53,494 nucleotides of DNA from Candidatus Thiodiazotropha sp. (GTDB lineage Bacteria > Pseudomonadota > Gammaproteobacteria > Chromatiales > Chromatiaceae). Positions 43,723-53,494 of the stretch are shown here, in pieces; positions within the stretch are counted from its first letter, which is position 1, and each line of letters begins with the position of its first letter. The stretch is from assembly GCA_023838465.1 (NCBI GenBank), contig JAIVEQ010000029.1:1-53494 (forward strand), written 5' to 3'. The translations under genes were made by a program, and so were the position numbers. The notes under the pieces were generated by a model. It saw only the letters and a program-made list of their open reading frames with translations, did no database searches and had not been told where the DNA came from.

Positions 43723-44634
43723 TCATCCGCGGGGATGGTGCTGTGCATGCAATTGCTTCAGTCGTTCACGGGCCACATGGGTGTATATCTGGGTGGTCGA
43801 CAGATCACTATGCCCCAGTAATAGCTGCACCACACGTAGATCTGCCCCATGGTTCAGGAGATGGGTGGCAAAGGCGTGGCGCAGAGTATGGGGTGAGATG
43901 TTGTGACTGATCCCCGCAGTAGCTGCATGCTTTTTGATTCGGTACCAGAATGCCTGCCGGGTCATACCTCGACCACGTCGGGTAGGGAACAGATGGGGAC
44001 AGACCCGGGCACCCAGAAGTTCTCCGCGAGCACCCTTATAAAACTGTTCCAACCATCTTTGGGCCTCATCGCCCATGGGCACCAACCGCTCTTTGCCCCC
44101 TTTACCGACGATGCGCATCACACCTTGATTCAGATTCACCTGTTCAGGGCGAAGATCCACCAACTCAGAGACCCGTAGACCTGATGCATAGAGTACCTCG
44201 AGCATAGTGCGATCCCGCATGCCCTCTGCATCATCCAGATCAGGCGCACCAAGCAGGGCCTCCACCTCTCCCTCGGAGAGGGATTTTGGTAGCGGCCTGC
44301 CTAACTTGGGGGAATCGATACGAACGCTAGGGTCGGCGCTCAACCAGCCCTCACGCAAACAATATTGATAAAACTGTCTTACACAGGAGAGCAGCCGTGC
44401 GGTGGAGCGTGGCTTTCTACCTTGTTGCACCAAACTCGCCAGATAGTTCTGAAGATCGACCCGCTGAGCCTTCAGCAGACCGTAGCCCTGGCTGTTATGC
44501 AGCCAGTCCGCCACTTTACCGAGGTCTGATTGATAGGCCGAAAGGGTATTACGACTTAATCCACGTTCCATCCACAACGCATCGGAAAAGGTTTCAATGA
44601 GTTGAACATCCTCAACACCACGGGTCACAAACAC
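43723..44634 (-). CDS. xerD: tyrosine recombinase XerD
   Basis: 303 residues. N-terminal core-binding domain (ERGLSRNTLSAYQSDLGKVA). Catalytic domain with Arg in YASGLRVSELVDL, then SPHTLRHAFATHLLNHGADL (HxxR), LGHSDLSTTQIYTH (His and nucleophile Tyr). XerD with XerC resolves chromosome dimers at dif. Start: GTG at 44634 or the GTG at 44628, which has a better spaced GAGGGG; either overlaps the ogt stop. I saw no dif sequence nearby. Confidence 0.92.
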   Translation of the reverse strand: MFVTRGVEDVQLIETFSDALWMERGLSRNTLSAYQSDLGKVADWLHNSQGYGLLKAQRVDLQNYLASLVQQGRKPRSTARLLSCVRQFYQYCLREGWLSADPSVRIDSPKLGRPLPKSLSEGEVEALLGAPDLDDAEGMRDRTMLEVLYASGLRVSELVDLRPEQVNLNQGVMRIVGKGGKERLVPMGDEAQRWLEQFYKGARGELLGARVCPHLFPTRRGRGMTRQAFWYRIKKHAATAGISHNISPHTLRHAFATHLLNHGADLRVVQLLLGHSDLSTTQIYTHVARERLKQLHAQHHPRG

Positions 44635-45104
44635 CCCTCGTGCCGCAGTAGCCAGCGTTTGATCTCCAGCTTCTCTCCACCCCGTTCACCGGCAAATCCA
44701 CCCAGTCCATTGATTCCGACCACACGGTGACACGGGATAATCAATGGACAGGGATTGGCTCGACAGGCGTTTCCTACGGCTCTGGCGCCACTGTCGATCT
44801 TTTTCGCCAACTCACTGTAGGTCATTGTCTTGCCTGAAGGGATCTGTTGCAGTACTTTCCATACACGACGCTGAAACTGTGTACCACTGAGCAACAGGTC
44901 CAGGTTAAATATTCTTCCTGGATCTTGCAGATAGGCATTGATGGCATCCATTACACGCACCAGTCCTGGAACCTGATGGTTAAATTCCTTCTGTGGTGAA
45001 GAGAGATACGCCAACTCCTTCAATCTGCCCTCAGACATAGTAATACCGACTGGAGCGAAAGGGAGTGAGATAACCGCTTGATAGTCGAATTGCGCTTGGA
45101 TCAT
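44625..45104 (-). CDS. ogt: methylated-DNA-protein-cysteine S-methyltransferase
   Basis: 159 residues from ATG 45104; AAGGAG lies eight bases upstream, and a GTG at 45113 overlaps that site. The active-site motif is NPCPLIIPCHRVVG, with PCHRV at about residue 128, preceded by VLQQIPSGKTMTYSELAKKI. It removes O6-methylguanine damage by transferring the methyl group to its own Cys. Overlaps xerD by up to 10 bases. Confidence 0.94.
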   Translation of the reverse strand: MIQAQFDYQAVISLPFAPVGITMSEGRLKELAYLSSPQKEFNHQVPGLVRVMDAINAYLQDPGRIFNLDLLLSGTQFQRRVWKVLQQIPSGKTMTYSELAKKIDSGARAVGNACRANPCPLIIPCHRVVGINGLGGFAGERGGEKLEIKRWLLRHEGCL

Positions 45105-45213
45105 GGTGTGCACTCCTTAGATTAGATTGCTCTGATCCTTTGTATTGGAAAAGGTAACCGAAAGATGGTTCGATGTCTGTATTAAAATCACACTCTGACA
45201 TGTCCACAGATCC

Positions 45214-45414
45214 TGTGGATAACTTTGTGTGTAAGCTGAAGGAATTCATCCCCAGCCCTTGATGCTACTACGCCCTTTTTAGATTGTGTAATTTCTATAC
45301 AATTCATATAATATTACATTATTCATATAGTTATAGCGTATTTTGAATGTATCATAATAGAAGTTCACCTTAACCTGTCAATCATTAGCGTGACAGATCA
45401 ATGATTGTGTATAA
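45214..45414. other. DnaA-box and AT-rich region (possible origin-like or DnaA-titrating site)
   Basis: Two exact 9-bp DnaA boxes (TGTGGATAA at 45214-45222 and TGTGTATAA at 45406-45414) flank a very AT-rich stretch (45285-45362). Several GATC sites are nearby, and an 8-bp inverted repeat (CAATCATT/AATGATTG, 45379-45407) and a TCCACAG-ATC-CTGTGGA palindrome overlap or adjoin. This gap (45105-45547) contains no gene. Whether it is functional is unknown; dnaA is not nearby. Confidence 0.4.
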
Positions 45415-45547
45415 AACTATTGACATGCCCTTTTCTACATGATCTGCAGTGCAGCGACAAATGATGGCGTGGTAGGTCTACATCAGGCGATTATTTAGGA
45501 TCTAAAATCGTCCTCTTTGCACCTTTTAAGATGATATTATCCCGTCA

Positions 45548-45988
45548 ATGAGCAGAATCGACCCACCCTTCTGGGAAACCATTCCACTGGATGTCATGCC
45601 TCGTGAGAAATGGGAGTCCCTTTGTGACGGCTGTGCCAAATGCTGTCTGCAAAAGCTCGAGGATGAGGAAACACGAGAGATCTTCTACACCAACGTGGTC
45701 TGTGACTTGTTGGACCTCGATGCCTGCCAATGTACTCGCTACCAGGAGCGTTCGACCTTAGTACCCAACTGTGTGACACTCACCACAGACGACCTGGATG
45801 ACCCCTACTGGCTGCCTCCGACATGTGCCTACCGCCTGCTGGCAGAAGGAAAACCGCTACCCACCTGGCACCCCCTGATATCTGGCTGCCTTGACAGCGT
45901 CGAGCTTGGAGGCCACTCCATACGCGGCAAGGTTGTAACGGAAGCAGAAGCGGATGAGTGGGAATTTCATCTGATTGATTGGATATAA
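45548..45988 (+). CDS. YcgN family cysteine-cluster protein (UPF0260)
   Basis: 146 residues. PPFWETIPLDVMPREKWESL then CDGCAKCCLQKLED is diagnostic, and a second Cys-rich part (CDLLDLDACQCTRY) completes a likely metal or Fe-S site. C-terminal WHPLISGC is also conserved. Function unknown. The stop overlaps the TTG start of the next gene. Confidence 0.93.
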   Translation: MSRIDPPFWETIPLDVMPREKWESLCDGCAKCCLQKLEDEETREIFYTNVVCDLLDLDACQCTRYQERSTLVPNCVTLTTDDLDDPYWLPPTCAYRLLAEGKPLPTWHPLISGCLDSVELGGHSIRGKVVTEAEADEWEFHLIDWI

Positions 45989-47052
45989 CGCTGAACAACC
46001 AAATCTCTACGCTTACTCAATTTATCGAATCCGGGGGTCTTTCACTCGGCTTTTCCGATATGGGCCGGCGTATCACCCACATCCCGAGAGAGCAGTTTAT
46101 TCAGTTTGAGCTAGCCGAAACTCCCTATCCCCTCCCCCTGCAACAGCAGGCTTGGTTCGGCTTGACGATCTCTGATCCCGAAGAGCCTCAGATTGATCCA
46201 ATGATCTGGTTTATCCGCTTCCCTTTGGATGAACAGGGCAAACTTCAGCTGAGTGCCAGGGATGATTTCATGCATCAATTGATGGAGCGTCTCGGCAATA
46301 ACCTGTTACCCGGTGACAATGGGGAAAAGATTGAGACCGCACTGCAGGATAACCCCTATGCTTTTCAACCCAAGTCGGAGCGATTAGCTGTATTTCACGC
46401 ACGCATGACCCATGCTCTCAAGCGTCCTGTCTCACGTTTCCACAATCATGCCAAGGACTATTTTGACGGTCAGTTAGGCTGGGATCAGTGGTCATTCATC
46501 GGTTATCAGGGCATTGCCGATCTGGCTGCTCGTATTGGTCAAAAGGGTAATTCAAAACGGATCGCCAATTCGATTCCATTCCTGCCACCCTCTCCTCTGG
46601 AAGTGCTTTGTCACTGCCTGGAAAATGAAGTCATTCCCGAATCTCTGGCACATGCCCTCACCCTCAAGGCTGACTTGACCTTGCAGCAAACCACACCAAA
46701 TCCGCAAATCCTCACTGCGGTGATTCGTGGTCTATCCCAAAGCTGTTCTGAGGAGATTCGCAACAGTCTCATGCTGAGGATACTAGACCACCCTATCTCT
46801 TCTCGCACCGACATGCTGGCAGCCATTGCAGGACGAGCTTGGGAGTGCCTCAACGACGCGTCTCTGTGTAGACACTATCTTGAACGGTTGGCGAACAATG
46901 AAATGGGCCAGGATTTCTTCAACGGTATTCTCAGTGATCTGCTCTACCTGCCAGCAACGCGGGATGCTATGCAATCCATTATCAGAGATCCGCAACGCTC
47001 TGAGAAATTGAGTGGAGTCATTGGTGAATTCTTCAGTAGTGTACGGGGCTAG
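45979..47052 (+). CDS. DUF3549 family protein
   Basis: 357 residues, starting at TTG 45979 within the end of the ycgN-like gene. The opening (LNNQISTLTQFIESGGLSLG, FSDMGRRITHIPREQF) and the helical repeats in the C-terminal half (LHCHCLENEV-like, LANNEMGQDFFNGILSDLLY) match DUF3549. Function unknown. It is probably cytoplasmic and co-translated with the cysteine-cluster protein. Confidence 0.85.
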   Translation: MDITLNNQISTLTQFIESGGLSLGFSDMGRRITHIPREQFIQFELAETPYPLPLQQQAWFGLTISDPEEPQIDPMIWFIRFPLDEQGKLQLSARDDFMHQLMERLGNNLLPGDNGEKIETALQDNPYAFQPKSERLAVFHARMTHALKRPVSRFHNHAKDYFDGQLGWDQWSFIGYQGIADLAARIGQKGNSKRIANSIPFLPPSPLEVLCHCLENEVIPESLAHALTLKADLTLQQTTPNPQILTAVIRGLSQSCSEEIRNSLMLRILDHPISSRTDMLAAIAGRAWECLNDASLCRHYLERLANNEMGQDFFNGILSDLLYLPATRDAMQSIIRDPQRSEKLSGVIGEFFSSVRG

Positions 47053-47137
47053 TACGCTTTCAAAGTGACCTTCATGGACAATTACGAACCCGAACGCAGG
47101 TTAGTAAATACAACATCAAGTTAATAGTTGAAGCAGG

Positions 47138-47165
47138 CGTAGGGTGCGGCAGGCCGCACCCTACG
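47138..47165. repeat. REP-like palindrome, best copy
   Basis: Perfect inverted repeat: CGTAGGGTGCGGC, AG, GCCGCACCCTACG. Between the convergent DUF3549 and icd genes. It best defines the family consensus. Confidence 0.7.
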
Positions 47166-47217
47166 ATAGGGTAAAATAATAGACTCGATAATTATCAAGC
47201 GCCTGGCGAATAGTTTC

Positions 47218-48474
<1,257 letters not shown>

Positions 48475-48746
48475 GTATGTTTCCTGTATAGAGATGAATT
48501 AACAGTGATTTACCCCAAGATACCCGAAATAAACAACGATTCAGGTCCAATTGAAGAAATCAGATCTGCAATTGTAGCTTTGTTTTGGGGTTTGGTAGTA
48601 GGGTGAATGCATATTCTTCTACAGATTGACTCAAGATGTTGTCGATTTGCACGCTACAATAACGACACAAAATCCCCGTTTTAGGGGGGACTCAACTGTT
48701 TCGCCAACCATGCAATTTTCCTTCTAATACCAAACAGGGAGGTTAG

Positions 48747-49742
48747 ATGACTCAGCCGACAAAGACCACACCTGGCAAACTACTGGAAACACTGCTCATT
48801 GAATGGCAAAAGGCCATCATCGGCAAACCGGAAACCTTGCGCTTGGTCATGATCAACCTCCTATGTCGTGGTCATCTTCTATTGGAGGATCTACCAGGAT
48901 TGGGCAAGACCACCCTGGCAAAGGCATTGGCGAGAAGCCTCGATTTGACCTTTAAACGGATTCAGTGCACACCGGATCTACTACCTGCAGACATCACCGG
49001 CATTTCCATATTCGATCAGAAATCACAAGCCTTTCGTTTTTTACCCGGCCCGGTTTTTACCCATATTCTGCTGGCAGATGAGATCAATCGCACCTCTCCT
49101 CGTGCCCAATCCGCACTGCTTGAGGCAATGGCGGAAAGAACCGTCACAGTGGACAGGAAAACTCGCAAGCTGCCTGCTGCATTCATGGTCATTGCAACCC
49201 AAAATCCGATCGAATTCAGTGGCACATTTCCACTACCTGAAGCGCAAATAGACCGTTTTTTTATGCGCATCTCCCTAGGCTACCCACAACCTGGTGAAGA
49301 AGCGCGCATTATGCAGATGAATCAACAGGAGAATCCTTTTGAGAATATCAAACAGGTTATCGACGAAAAACGATTGCTCAGCCTCCAGCAAGCAGTGACG
49401 CAAGTCCGACTCGATCAGAAAGTCATCGACTATATTGCAGCACTTATTCATGCCACACGCAGCCATGAAAAGATCCGTCTTGGGGTCAGTCCCCGTGGCT
49501 CCATTGCCTTGATGAAAGCCTCACAGGCCAGTGCATTGCTGAATAACGAAAGTTATGTGACGCCCCACAGAATACAGGAGTTGGTTGTGCCGGTGCTGGC
49601 CCACCGTATGCTGATGCGTAGCAATAGTGACAGTAACGAACAGATTCTATCGCAAATCATAGAAACCACACCCGTTCCTGCCATGCCGGGCGGCGCAAGG
49701 TCTAAAAGGAAATCGGAGCCTACCTTAGATTTGGTGGATTAA
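48747..49742 (+). CDS. MoxR-family AAA+ ATPase
   Basis: 331 residues. Walker A LLEDLPGLGKTTLA near residue 50, Walker B ILLADEINRTSPRAQSAL, sensor 1 ATQNPIEFSGTFPLPEAQ, and LGVSPRGSIALMKASQA. MoxR ATPases act as chaperones for DUF58/VWA-containing protein assemblies, and the next two genes fit that. AGGGAGG just upstream of the ATG gives a good start. A small GC hairpin (ATCCCC/GGGGGGA, about 48670-48690) lies in the leader. Confidence 0.94.
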   Translation: MTQPTKTTPGKLLETLLIEWQKAIIGKPETLRLVMINLLCRGHLLLEDLPGLGKTTLAKALARSLDLTFKRIQCTPDLLPADITGISIFDQKSQAFRFLPGPVFTHILLADEINRTSPRAQSALLEAMAERTVTVDRKTRKLPAAFMVIATQNPIEFSGTFPLPEAQIDRFFMRISLGYPQPGEEARIMQMNQQENPFENIKQVIDEKRLLSLQQAVTQVRLDQKVIDYIAALIHATRSHEKIRLGVSPRGSIALMKASQASALLNNESYVTPHRIQELVVPVLAHRMLMRSNSDSNEQILSQIIETTPVPAMPGGARSKRKSEPTLDLVD

Positions 49743-49776
49743 ACGCAGACCCGTTAGCACTATGTGGATACGCTAG

Positions 49777-51003
49777 ATGAAGGAACAGGTTCTACTTCCC
49801 AACAGACTCCCACCCGAAACCATTGCTCTCCTACAACGATGGGTCTCACTCAACAGGGTGCTTTGGTTACTGACATTAGCCTGTTTTTTTGTCGCCTGGA
49901 ATCGGGGCCTGGCCCTGCTATACGGTCTGTTTGCACTCAGCCTGGCATTGCTGCTGATATCCCATGTCATGCCCCGGCTACAATTACGTGGCATCTATGT
50001 TGAACGCTCACTAGATGATGATCTGACTGCCGGCAGTGAAGGCATGATCGAATACCGACTCTCGGCACCTGGTCGCCGTTATCATCTTCAATTAACCGAT
50101 AGGTTGCCGTTTTCCGAACAGGAGCAATCGTTATTTTTTTCACGCTCCGACAAAGATAACCTCAAACAGCAGACCTTCCATTGCGAACGTCGCGGTTATT
50201 ACCAGCTTCAAGAATTAACGCTTTCATCAGCCTACCCGTTTGGCATTGTGTCCCAAAGTCGGCGTATTGAGACTGCCCCTTTCGAGGTCCTTGTCCTACC
50301 CCAAGTGTTTGAGCTGAGTAATCTCCCATCACCGGTCGTTGCAGACGCCAACAGCGATGGTGATCTACCGGTCCCTCAACAGGGTGGTCATGATGAGTTT
50401 GCCACTGTGCGGGAATATACTCACGGTGATGGTCTACGCCATATTCATTGGCGGACCTCGGCCCGACGACAGCAACTTGTGGTCAAGGAGTATGAACGCA
50501 GCGACCGACCTGTGTTGCTGGTGGTGTTGGATTGCAGACCAGGGTTCAATCAGGGTGAAGGAGCAAGATCGACCTTTGAATATGCGATTTCCATCGCAGC
50601 ATCCATGATTCACTTTGCCAGCCGTGACGGCATGCAGAGCATCCTGGTCGCGGAGAATGGAGAGTGGCACGATAAAGTCATTCCCGCCTACTGTTCAGAT
50701 CTCTACGATTTGTACGCGTTTCTGGCAAGGCTGGAGTGTGACGGCCATCAAAGCAGTGCTGCGTTGACTGAACAGGCGTTGGGTAAGTTTCCCCAGGCCA
50801 ACTTAATCACTGGCTTTCGCCTCAGCAGCGATAGTGAGCTTCCTGCCCTAGCCCTCTACCAAACCCATATCGACCTCGAGATGGATGAACAGAGTTTTCT
50901 GTTTCCATTACGCAGTAATCCTACCGCTGATCATCGACGGGAAGGCAACCGTCTGGTTTATCGCGTCAACGCCTTATCGTCCTTGGAGAGACTCTTTCAA
51001 TGA
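49777..51003 (+). CDS. DUF58 domain protein
   Basis: 408 residues. Two N-terminal membrane segments (WLLTLACFFVAWNRGLALLY, LFALSLALLLISHVMPRLQL) are followed by a beta-rich region. The DUF58 signature is clear: HDEFATVREYTHGDGLRHIH, WRTSARRQQLVVKEY, and a VWA-like core (PVLLVVLDCRPGF). DUF58 proteins work with MoxR ATPases. Its stop overlaps the transglutaminase start (ATGA). Confidence 0.92.
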   Translation: MKEQVLLPNRLPPETIALLQRWVSLNRVLWLLTLACFFVAWNRGLALLYGLFALSLALLLISHVMPRLQLRGIYVERSLDDDLTAGSEGMIEYRLSAPGRRYHLQLTDRLPFSEQEQSLFFSRSDKDNLKQQTFHCERRGYYQLQELTLSSAYPFGIVSQSRRIETAPFEVLVLPQVFELSNLPSPVVADANSDGDLPVPQQGGHDEFATVREYTHGDGLRHIHWRTSARRQQLVVKEYERSDRPVLLVVLDCRPGFNQGEGARSTFEYAISIAASMIHFASRDGMQSILVAENGEWHDKVIPAYCSDLYDLYAFLARLECDGHQSSAALTEQALGKFPQANLITGFRLSSDSELPALALYQTHIDLEMDEQSFLFPLRSNPTADHRREGNRLVYRVNALSSLERLFQ

Positions 51004-53252
51004 AACTCGACTCTCTCAAGGTGATCTATTGGTATAGCCTGGTATCGGGAGTTGCAGCCAGCTCACTGCTGTTTGCATATTTTGGTTTTTTCGCGGCGCT
51101 CATCGGTTTGTGCACGGTAATTCCTGCCAGTTATCTCATCCTGATCGCCGTCGGTCGCACAGAAGAAGCAACCAGTCCCTATTTGAAAGTCTCAGAGCAG
51201 ATAGCGGTGATTGGCATCATCACCTTTCTTCCACTGATACTGCTAGCCAATCTTCTGGTGGCACTGTTGGTATTCATTGGCTTTGCTCACCTGGCATTGC
51301 TATTTCAAACCCACGACTACAGACGTCTCTATATCGGCCTGGTCGTTGGTTTCACTGCTGTGATCGCTGGAGCGGTCGAGTCTAAGACAGGCCTCTATCT
51401 CCTATTCTTTCTTGCCTACACAGTAACGATCAGCATTACCTTAGGCTACGCACATATCGAGCCGCTGAGTGGAAACCGCTCTCAATGGAATCCCATGGAT
51501 CAGTTCCGCACCTCCCTATGGTTGGTCGTTATAGCACTGATCATCTATCTGATTGTGCCACGATTTCCGGCAGGCAATCTGGGTGCGCGACCGGGATCGG
51601 ATCACTTTTATGAAAACAGCGGATGGGAGAGTGAAGCGAAGCAGACTACCGACAGTCAGGATGGACAAGGTCCGGCCGAATCACTACTCAATGATTTGGT
51701 TAAAAGTATGGGATTGGATGATGCAGCCAAGCGACTTAACGAACGGCTACCCAGCATTGACTCTCATCAAACAACGTTCCGTTACCGAGGATTCGATCAT
51801 GAGATGGACATCGATAACCCGGATGATCAGGGTGACCGTTTCAGTAATGCGATCGTGGCGCGTATGCGCGCTGACAGACCACTCTATCTGCGGGCGCGTA
51901 TCTTCGACCGATTCGATGGTATTCGCTGGTACAGCTCAGCACAGCAGCTGAGTAAATTAAAACTGGCCCGGGGTGAGATTGAGCTGTCTACAAAACCACT
52001 TTCTCCAGACGCTGTCATCGAACGCTATGAGATATTCATCGAACAGGACCTGGGCGACTATATCGCTGCCGCTGCGGTGCCGGTCAAAGTCAATTTCCCC
52101 TCAACTGTGATTGGTATGGATGCCTTCGGACAACTCCATTCTCCCGGTGCTTTGAGGGAGGGGACCGGTTATGCGGTAGAGTCACTGCGTACTATCCACA
52201 AAGGCCGGACTTTCGCTGAAACCAACTATGTGGATCTACCCAATTTTAAACAACTGCCCAAAGAGCTTGATCCCCGTATTGCAGCATTAGCGAGTCACTT
52301 GACGAAAAATCACACTACTCAGTTAGAAAAAGCAGTTGCATTGGAACAACACTTACGAAATCAGTATGACTACGATTTTGACTCCATCTTCAACTCGCAA
52401 CACCAGACACCTTTGAGTCGATTTCTGTTTGAGACAAAAAAAGGGCATTGCGAATACTTCGCCAGCGCCCTGGCCATCATGCTACGTACCCAAGGCATCC
52501 CATCCCGACTGGTCACCGGTTTCTCTGCAACCAACCAGAACCCTCTCACCGGCTATTACGACATCTATGCATTGGATGGACACGCCTGGGTCGAGGCCTA
52601 TGTGGACAACCTCGGTTGGTTGGAGCTTGAACCCACTGCCTATTACGATGGTCCATCGATCAACAATGAAACCCTCTCCGCTGAGCAGATCAATGACTAT
52701 GTTGAGCGCCAGCTGCGGTTGCAACAAGTACTGGGGGATGAGGCTATCAGCCTTGAGATGATCATGGCCGGATTTTGGCAAGCCACCTATCTTGGATTTA
52801 TCTGGTTTGGGGCTTACCTGAAACTGCTATTCATCAACACTTGGCAATGGCTGATGGCCATAGCCCTGACAGTTCTCTCAGCCTGGATGTTATGGCCTCA
52901 GATCCGTCCCAGATGGCAAGCCTATCTGATTAACCGACGAATACAATCGATCTCCCTATCCATGCCTGAAAAGGCCACAATCGGTTATCTTGAAGCGATT
53001 GATGAACTACTAGATAACGCGGGCTACCACAGACTACCGGGGCTGACCATTGAACAGTATCTGGAAAAGCTTGTGGAGATGGATATCACTACTAAACCCG
53101 ATCAGCTATCGCATCTTTTCAATCAACTCCATTACGCCAAAGTAAAAGAAAATCTAAATCCTGATGGCTACAAAAAGCTGTTCGATACACTTTATAGCCT
53201 GGGACATTCTAGGCTTAAACAGCGGATAGCGATTATTAGCCAACAAAAATAA
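51000..53252 (+). CDS. TgpA-type membrane transglutaminase-like protein (DUF3488)
   Basis: 750 residues. About five or six N-terminal membrane segments span residues 10-190, a large periplasmic domain follows, and a membrane segment (WLMAIALTVLSAWMLW) lies near 620. The transglutaminase-like core has Cys in KGHCEYFASALAIMLRTQGI, His in YALDGHAWVEAYVD, and LEPTAYYDG. Pseudomonas TgpA is the studied relative and is needed for growth; its substrate is not settled. Completes the MoxR-DUF58-TgpA operon. Confidence 0.92.
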   Translation: MKLDSLKVIYWYSLVSGVAASSLLFAYFGFFAALIGLCTVIPASYLILIAVGRTEEATSPYLKVSEQIAVIGIITFLPLILLANLLVALLVFIGFAHLALLFQTHDYRRLYIGLVVGFTAVIAGAVESKTGLYLLFFLAYTVTISITLGYAHIEPLSGNRSQWNPMDQFRTSLWLVVIALIIYLIVPRFPAGNLGARPGSDHFYENSGWESEAKQTTDSQDGQGPAESLLNDLVKSMGLDDAAKRLNERLPSIDSHQTTFRYRGFDHEMDIDNPDDQGDRFSNAIVARMRADRPLYLRARIFDRFDGIRWYSSAQQLSKLKLARGEIELSTKPLSPDAVIERYEIFIEQDLGDYIAAAAVPVKVNFPSTVIGMDAFGQLHSPGALREGTGYAVESLRTIHKGRTFAETNYVDLPNFKQLPKELDPRIAALASHLTKNHTTQLEKAVALEQHLRNQYDYDFDSIFNSQHQTPLSRFLFETKKGHCEYFASALAIMLRTQGIPSRLVTGFSATNQNPLTGYYDIYALDGHAWVEAYVDNLGWLELEPTAYYDGPSINNETLSAEQINDYVERQLRLQQVLGDEAISLEMIMAGFWQATYLGFIWFGAYLKLLFINTWQWLMAIALTVLSAWMLWPQIRPRWQAYLINRRIQSISLSMPEKATIGYLEAIDELLDNAGYHRLPGLTIEQYLEKLVEMDITTKPDQLSHLFNQLHYAKVKENLNPDGYKKLFDTLYSLGHSRLKQRIAIISQQK

Positions 53253-53413
53253 CGGATAATCTTAAATAGACACTATCTTTTTATCAGCTTGCTCACCCCC
53301 ATTCCATATGGACCGGTAACTATTATTAATCCGTTAAGGAATCGTACTTACCTCATTTTATGTAACAGAAATATTAGCTAAAGTTTGATATATCCTCTAT
53401 TAGATTCGCGGAT

Positions 53414-53494
53414 TCAACTCGCAAGTGCAACCGGTGGGTTGATTCCTAAAAATACCTGATTAGGTGTTTTCATGCCAAGACATTTTCTTGGTCT
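53414..53494 (-). mobile_element. C-terminal end of an IS30-family transposase (cut by window edge)
   Basis: The minus strand reads RPRKCLGMKTPNQVFLGINP then PVALAS and a TGA at 53414-53416. RPRK-LG-KTP is the conserved end of IS30 transposases. The rest lies beyond the window. The 161 bases between this and the transglutaminase gene hold the terminal part of the element and no gene. Confidence 0.7.

Noticed and set aside
45105..45547. Calling the DnaA-box region oriC
   Set aside because: Only two boxes, and no dnaA, gidA or rnpA nearby. Kept only as an origin-like observation.
43630..45550. dif site beside xerD
   Set aside because: No sequence resembling the XerC/XerD arms of dif was seen. 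The AT-rich palindromes in the gap do not match.

Overview
This window reads as a chromosomal segment of a gammaproteobacterium. The core genes (rnr-rlmB, prfB-lysS, mutS, dsbC, xerD, icd, trmO, dgkA, yajQ) all look gammaproteobacterial. The mix of lpxR-like, c-di-GMP/PilZ, FHA/PP2C and GAK-type genes would suit a Chromatiales-like, possibly sulfur-oxidising lineage, but that placement is inference: no rRNA or sulfur gene is present. Base composition is moderate and no integrated phage is visible. The left edge holds the tail of a broken beta-helix gene. The right edge holds the last 26 codons of an IS30-type transposase.

Layout. 0.5-8.8 kb is mostly minus strand: a beta-barrel protein, rlmB-rnr, lysS and prfB (with its programmed +1 frameshift), a MITE-like element, and a divergent sigma-factor-like gene. 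9-18.4 kb is plus strand: a glycosyltransferase/nucleosidase-like/SDR/trmO operon, a large scaffold-type protein with degenerate GGDEF and EAL domains, a small secreted protein with an MsbA-like ABC exporter, and an LpxR-type lipid A deacylase. 18.5-27.8 kb is minus strand and rich in phosphate chemistry: thpR, cinA/pncC-like, amphi-Trp, metallophosphoesterase, histidine phosphatase, a SixA-NUDIX fusion, HprK-related kinase, ATP-grasp, a PhoU-like/phosphotransferase fusion, NUDIX and dgkA. The amphi-Trp, HprK-like kinase and ATP-grasp genes match the poorly understood GAK gene set.

28-37 kb is the accessory part. It holds an MNT/HEPN toxin-antitoxin pair whose toxin frame carries an in-frame TAG at codon 6. 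It holds two copies of a 285-bp repeat, one of which splits a lipoprotein hydrolase-like gene. It holds an AraC/GyrI regulator and a slipin (SPFH) gene. Upstream of the slipin lies an array of tRNA-shaped RNAs, driven by a consensus promoter and preceded by an attenuator-like leader. A second MITE-like element ends 10 bp before the mutS start codon.

37-53 kb returns to ordinary genes: mutS, dodecin, PilZ, FHA plus PP2C, dsbC, yajQ, ogt-xerD, ycgN-DUF3549, icd, and a MoxR-DUF58-transglutaminase operon. A family of short GC-rich palindromes (REP-like, core about GTAGGGTGCGGC / GCCGCACCCTAC) occurs at least 14 times, nearly always between genes.

The features most worth following up are the tRNA-like array with its attenuated leader before slipin, the 285-bp repeat, the nonsense-bearing HEPN gene, and the GAK-type phosphate cluster.
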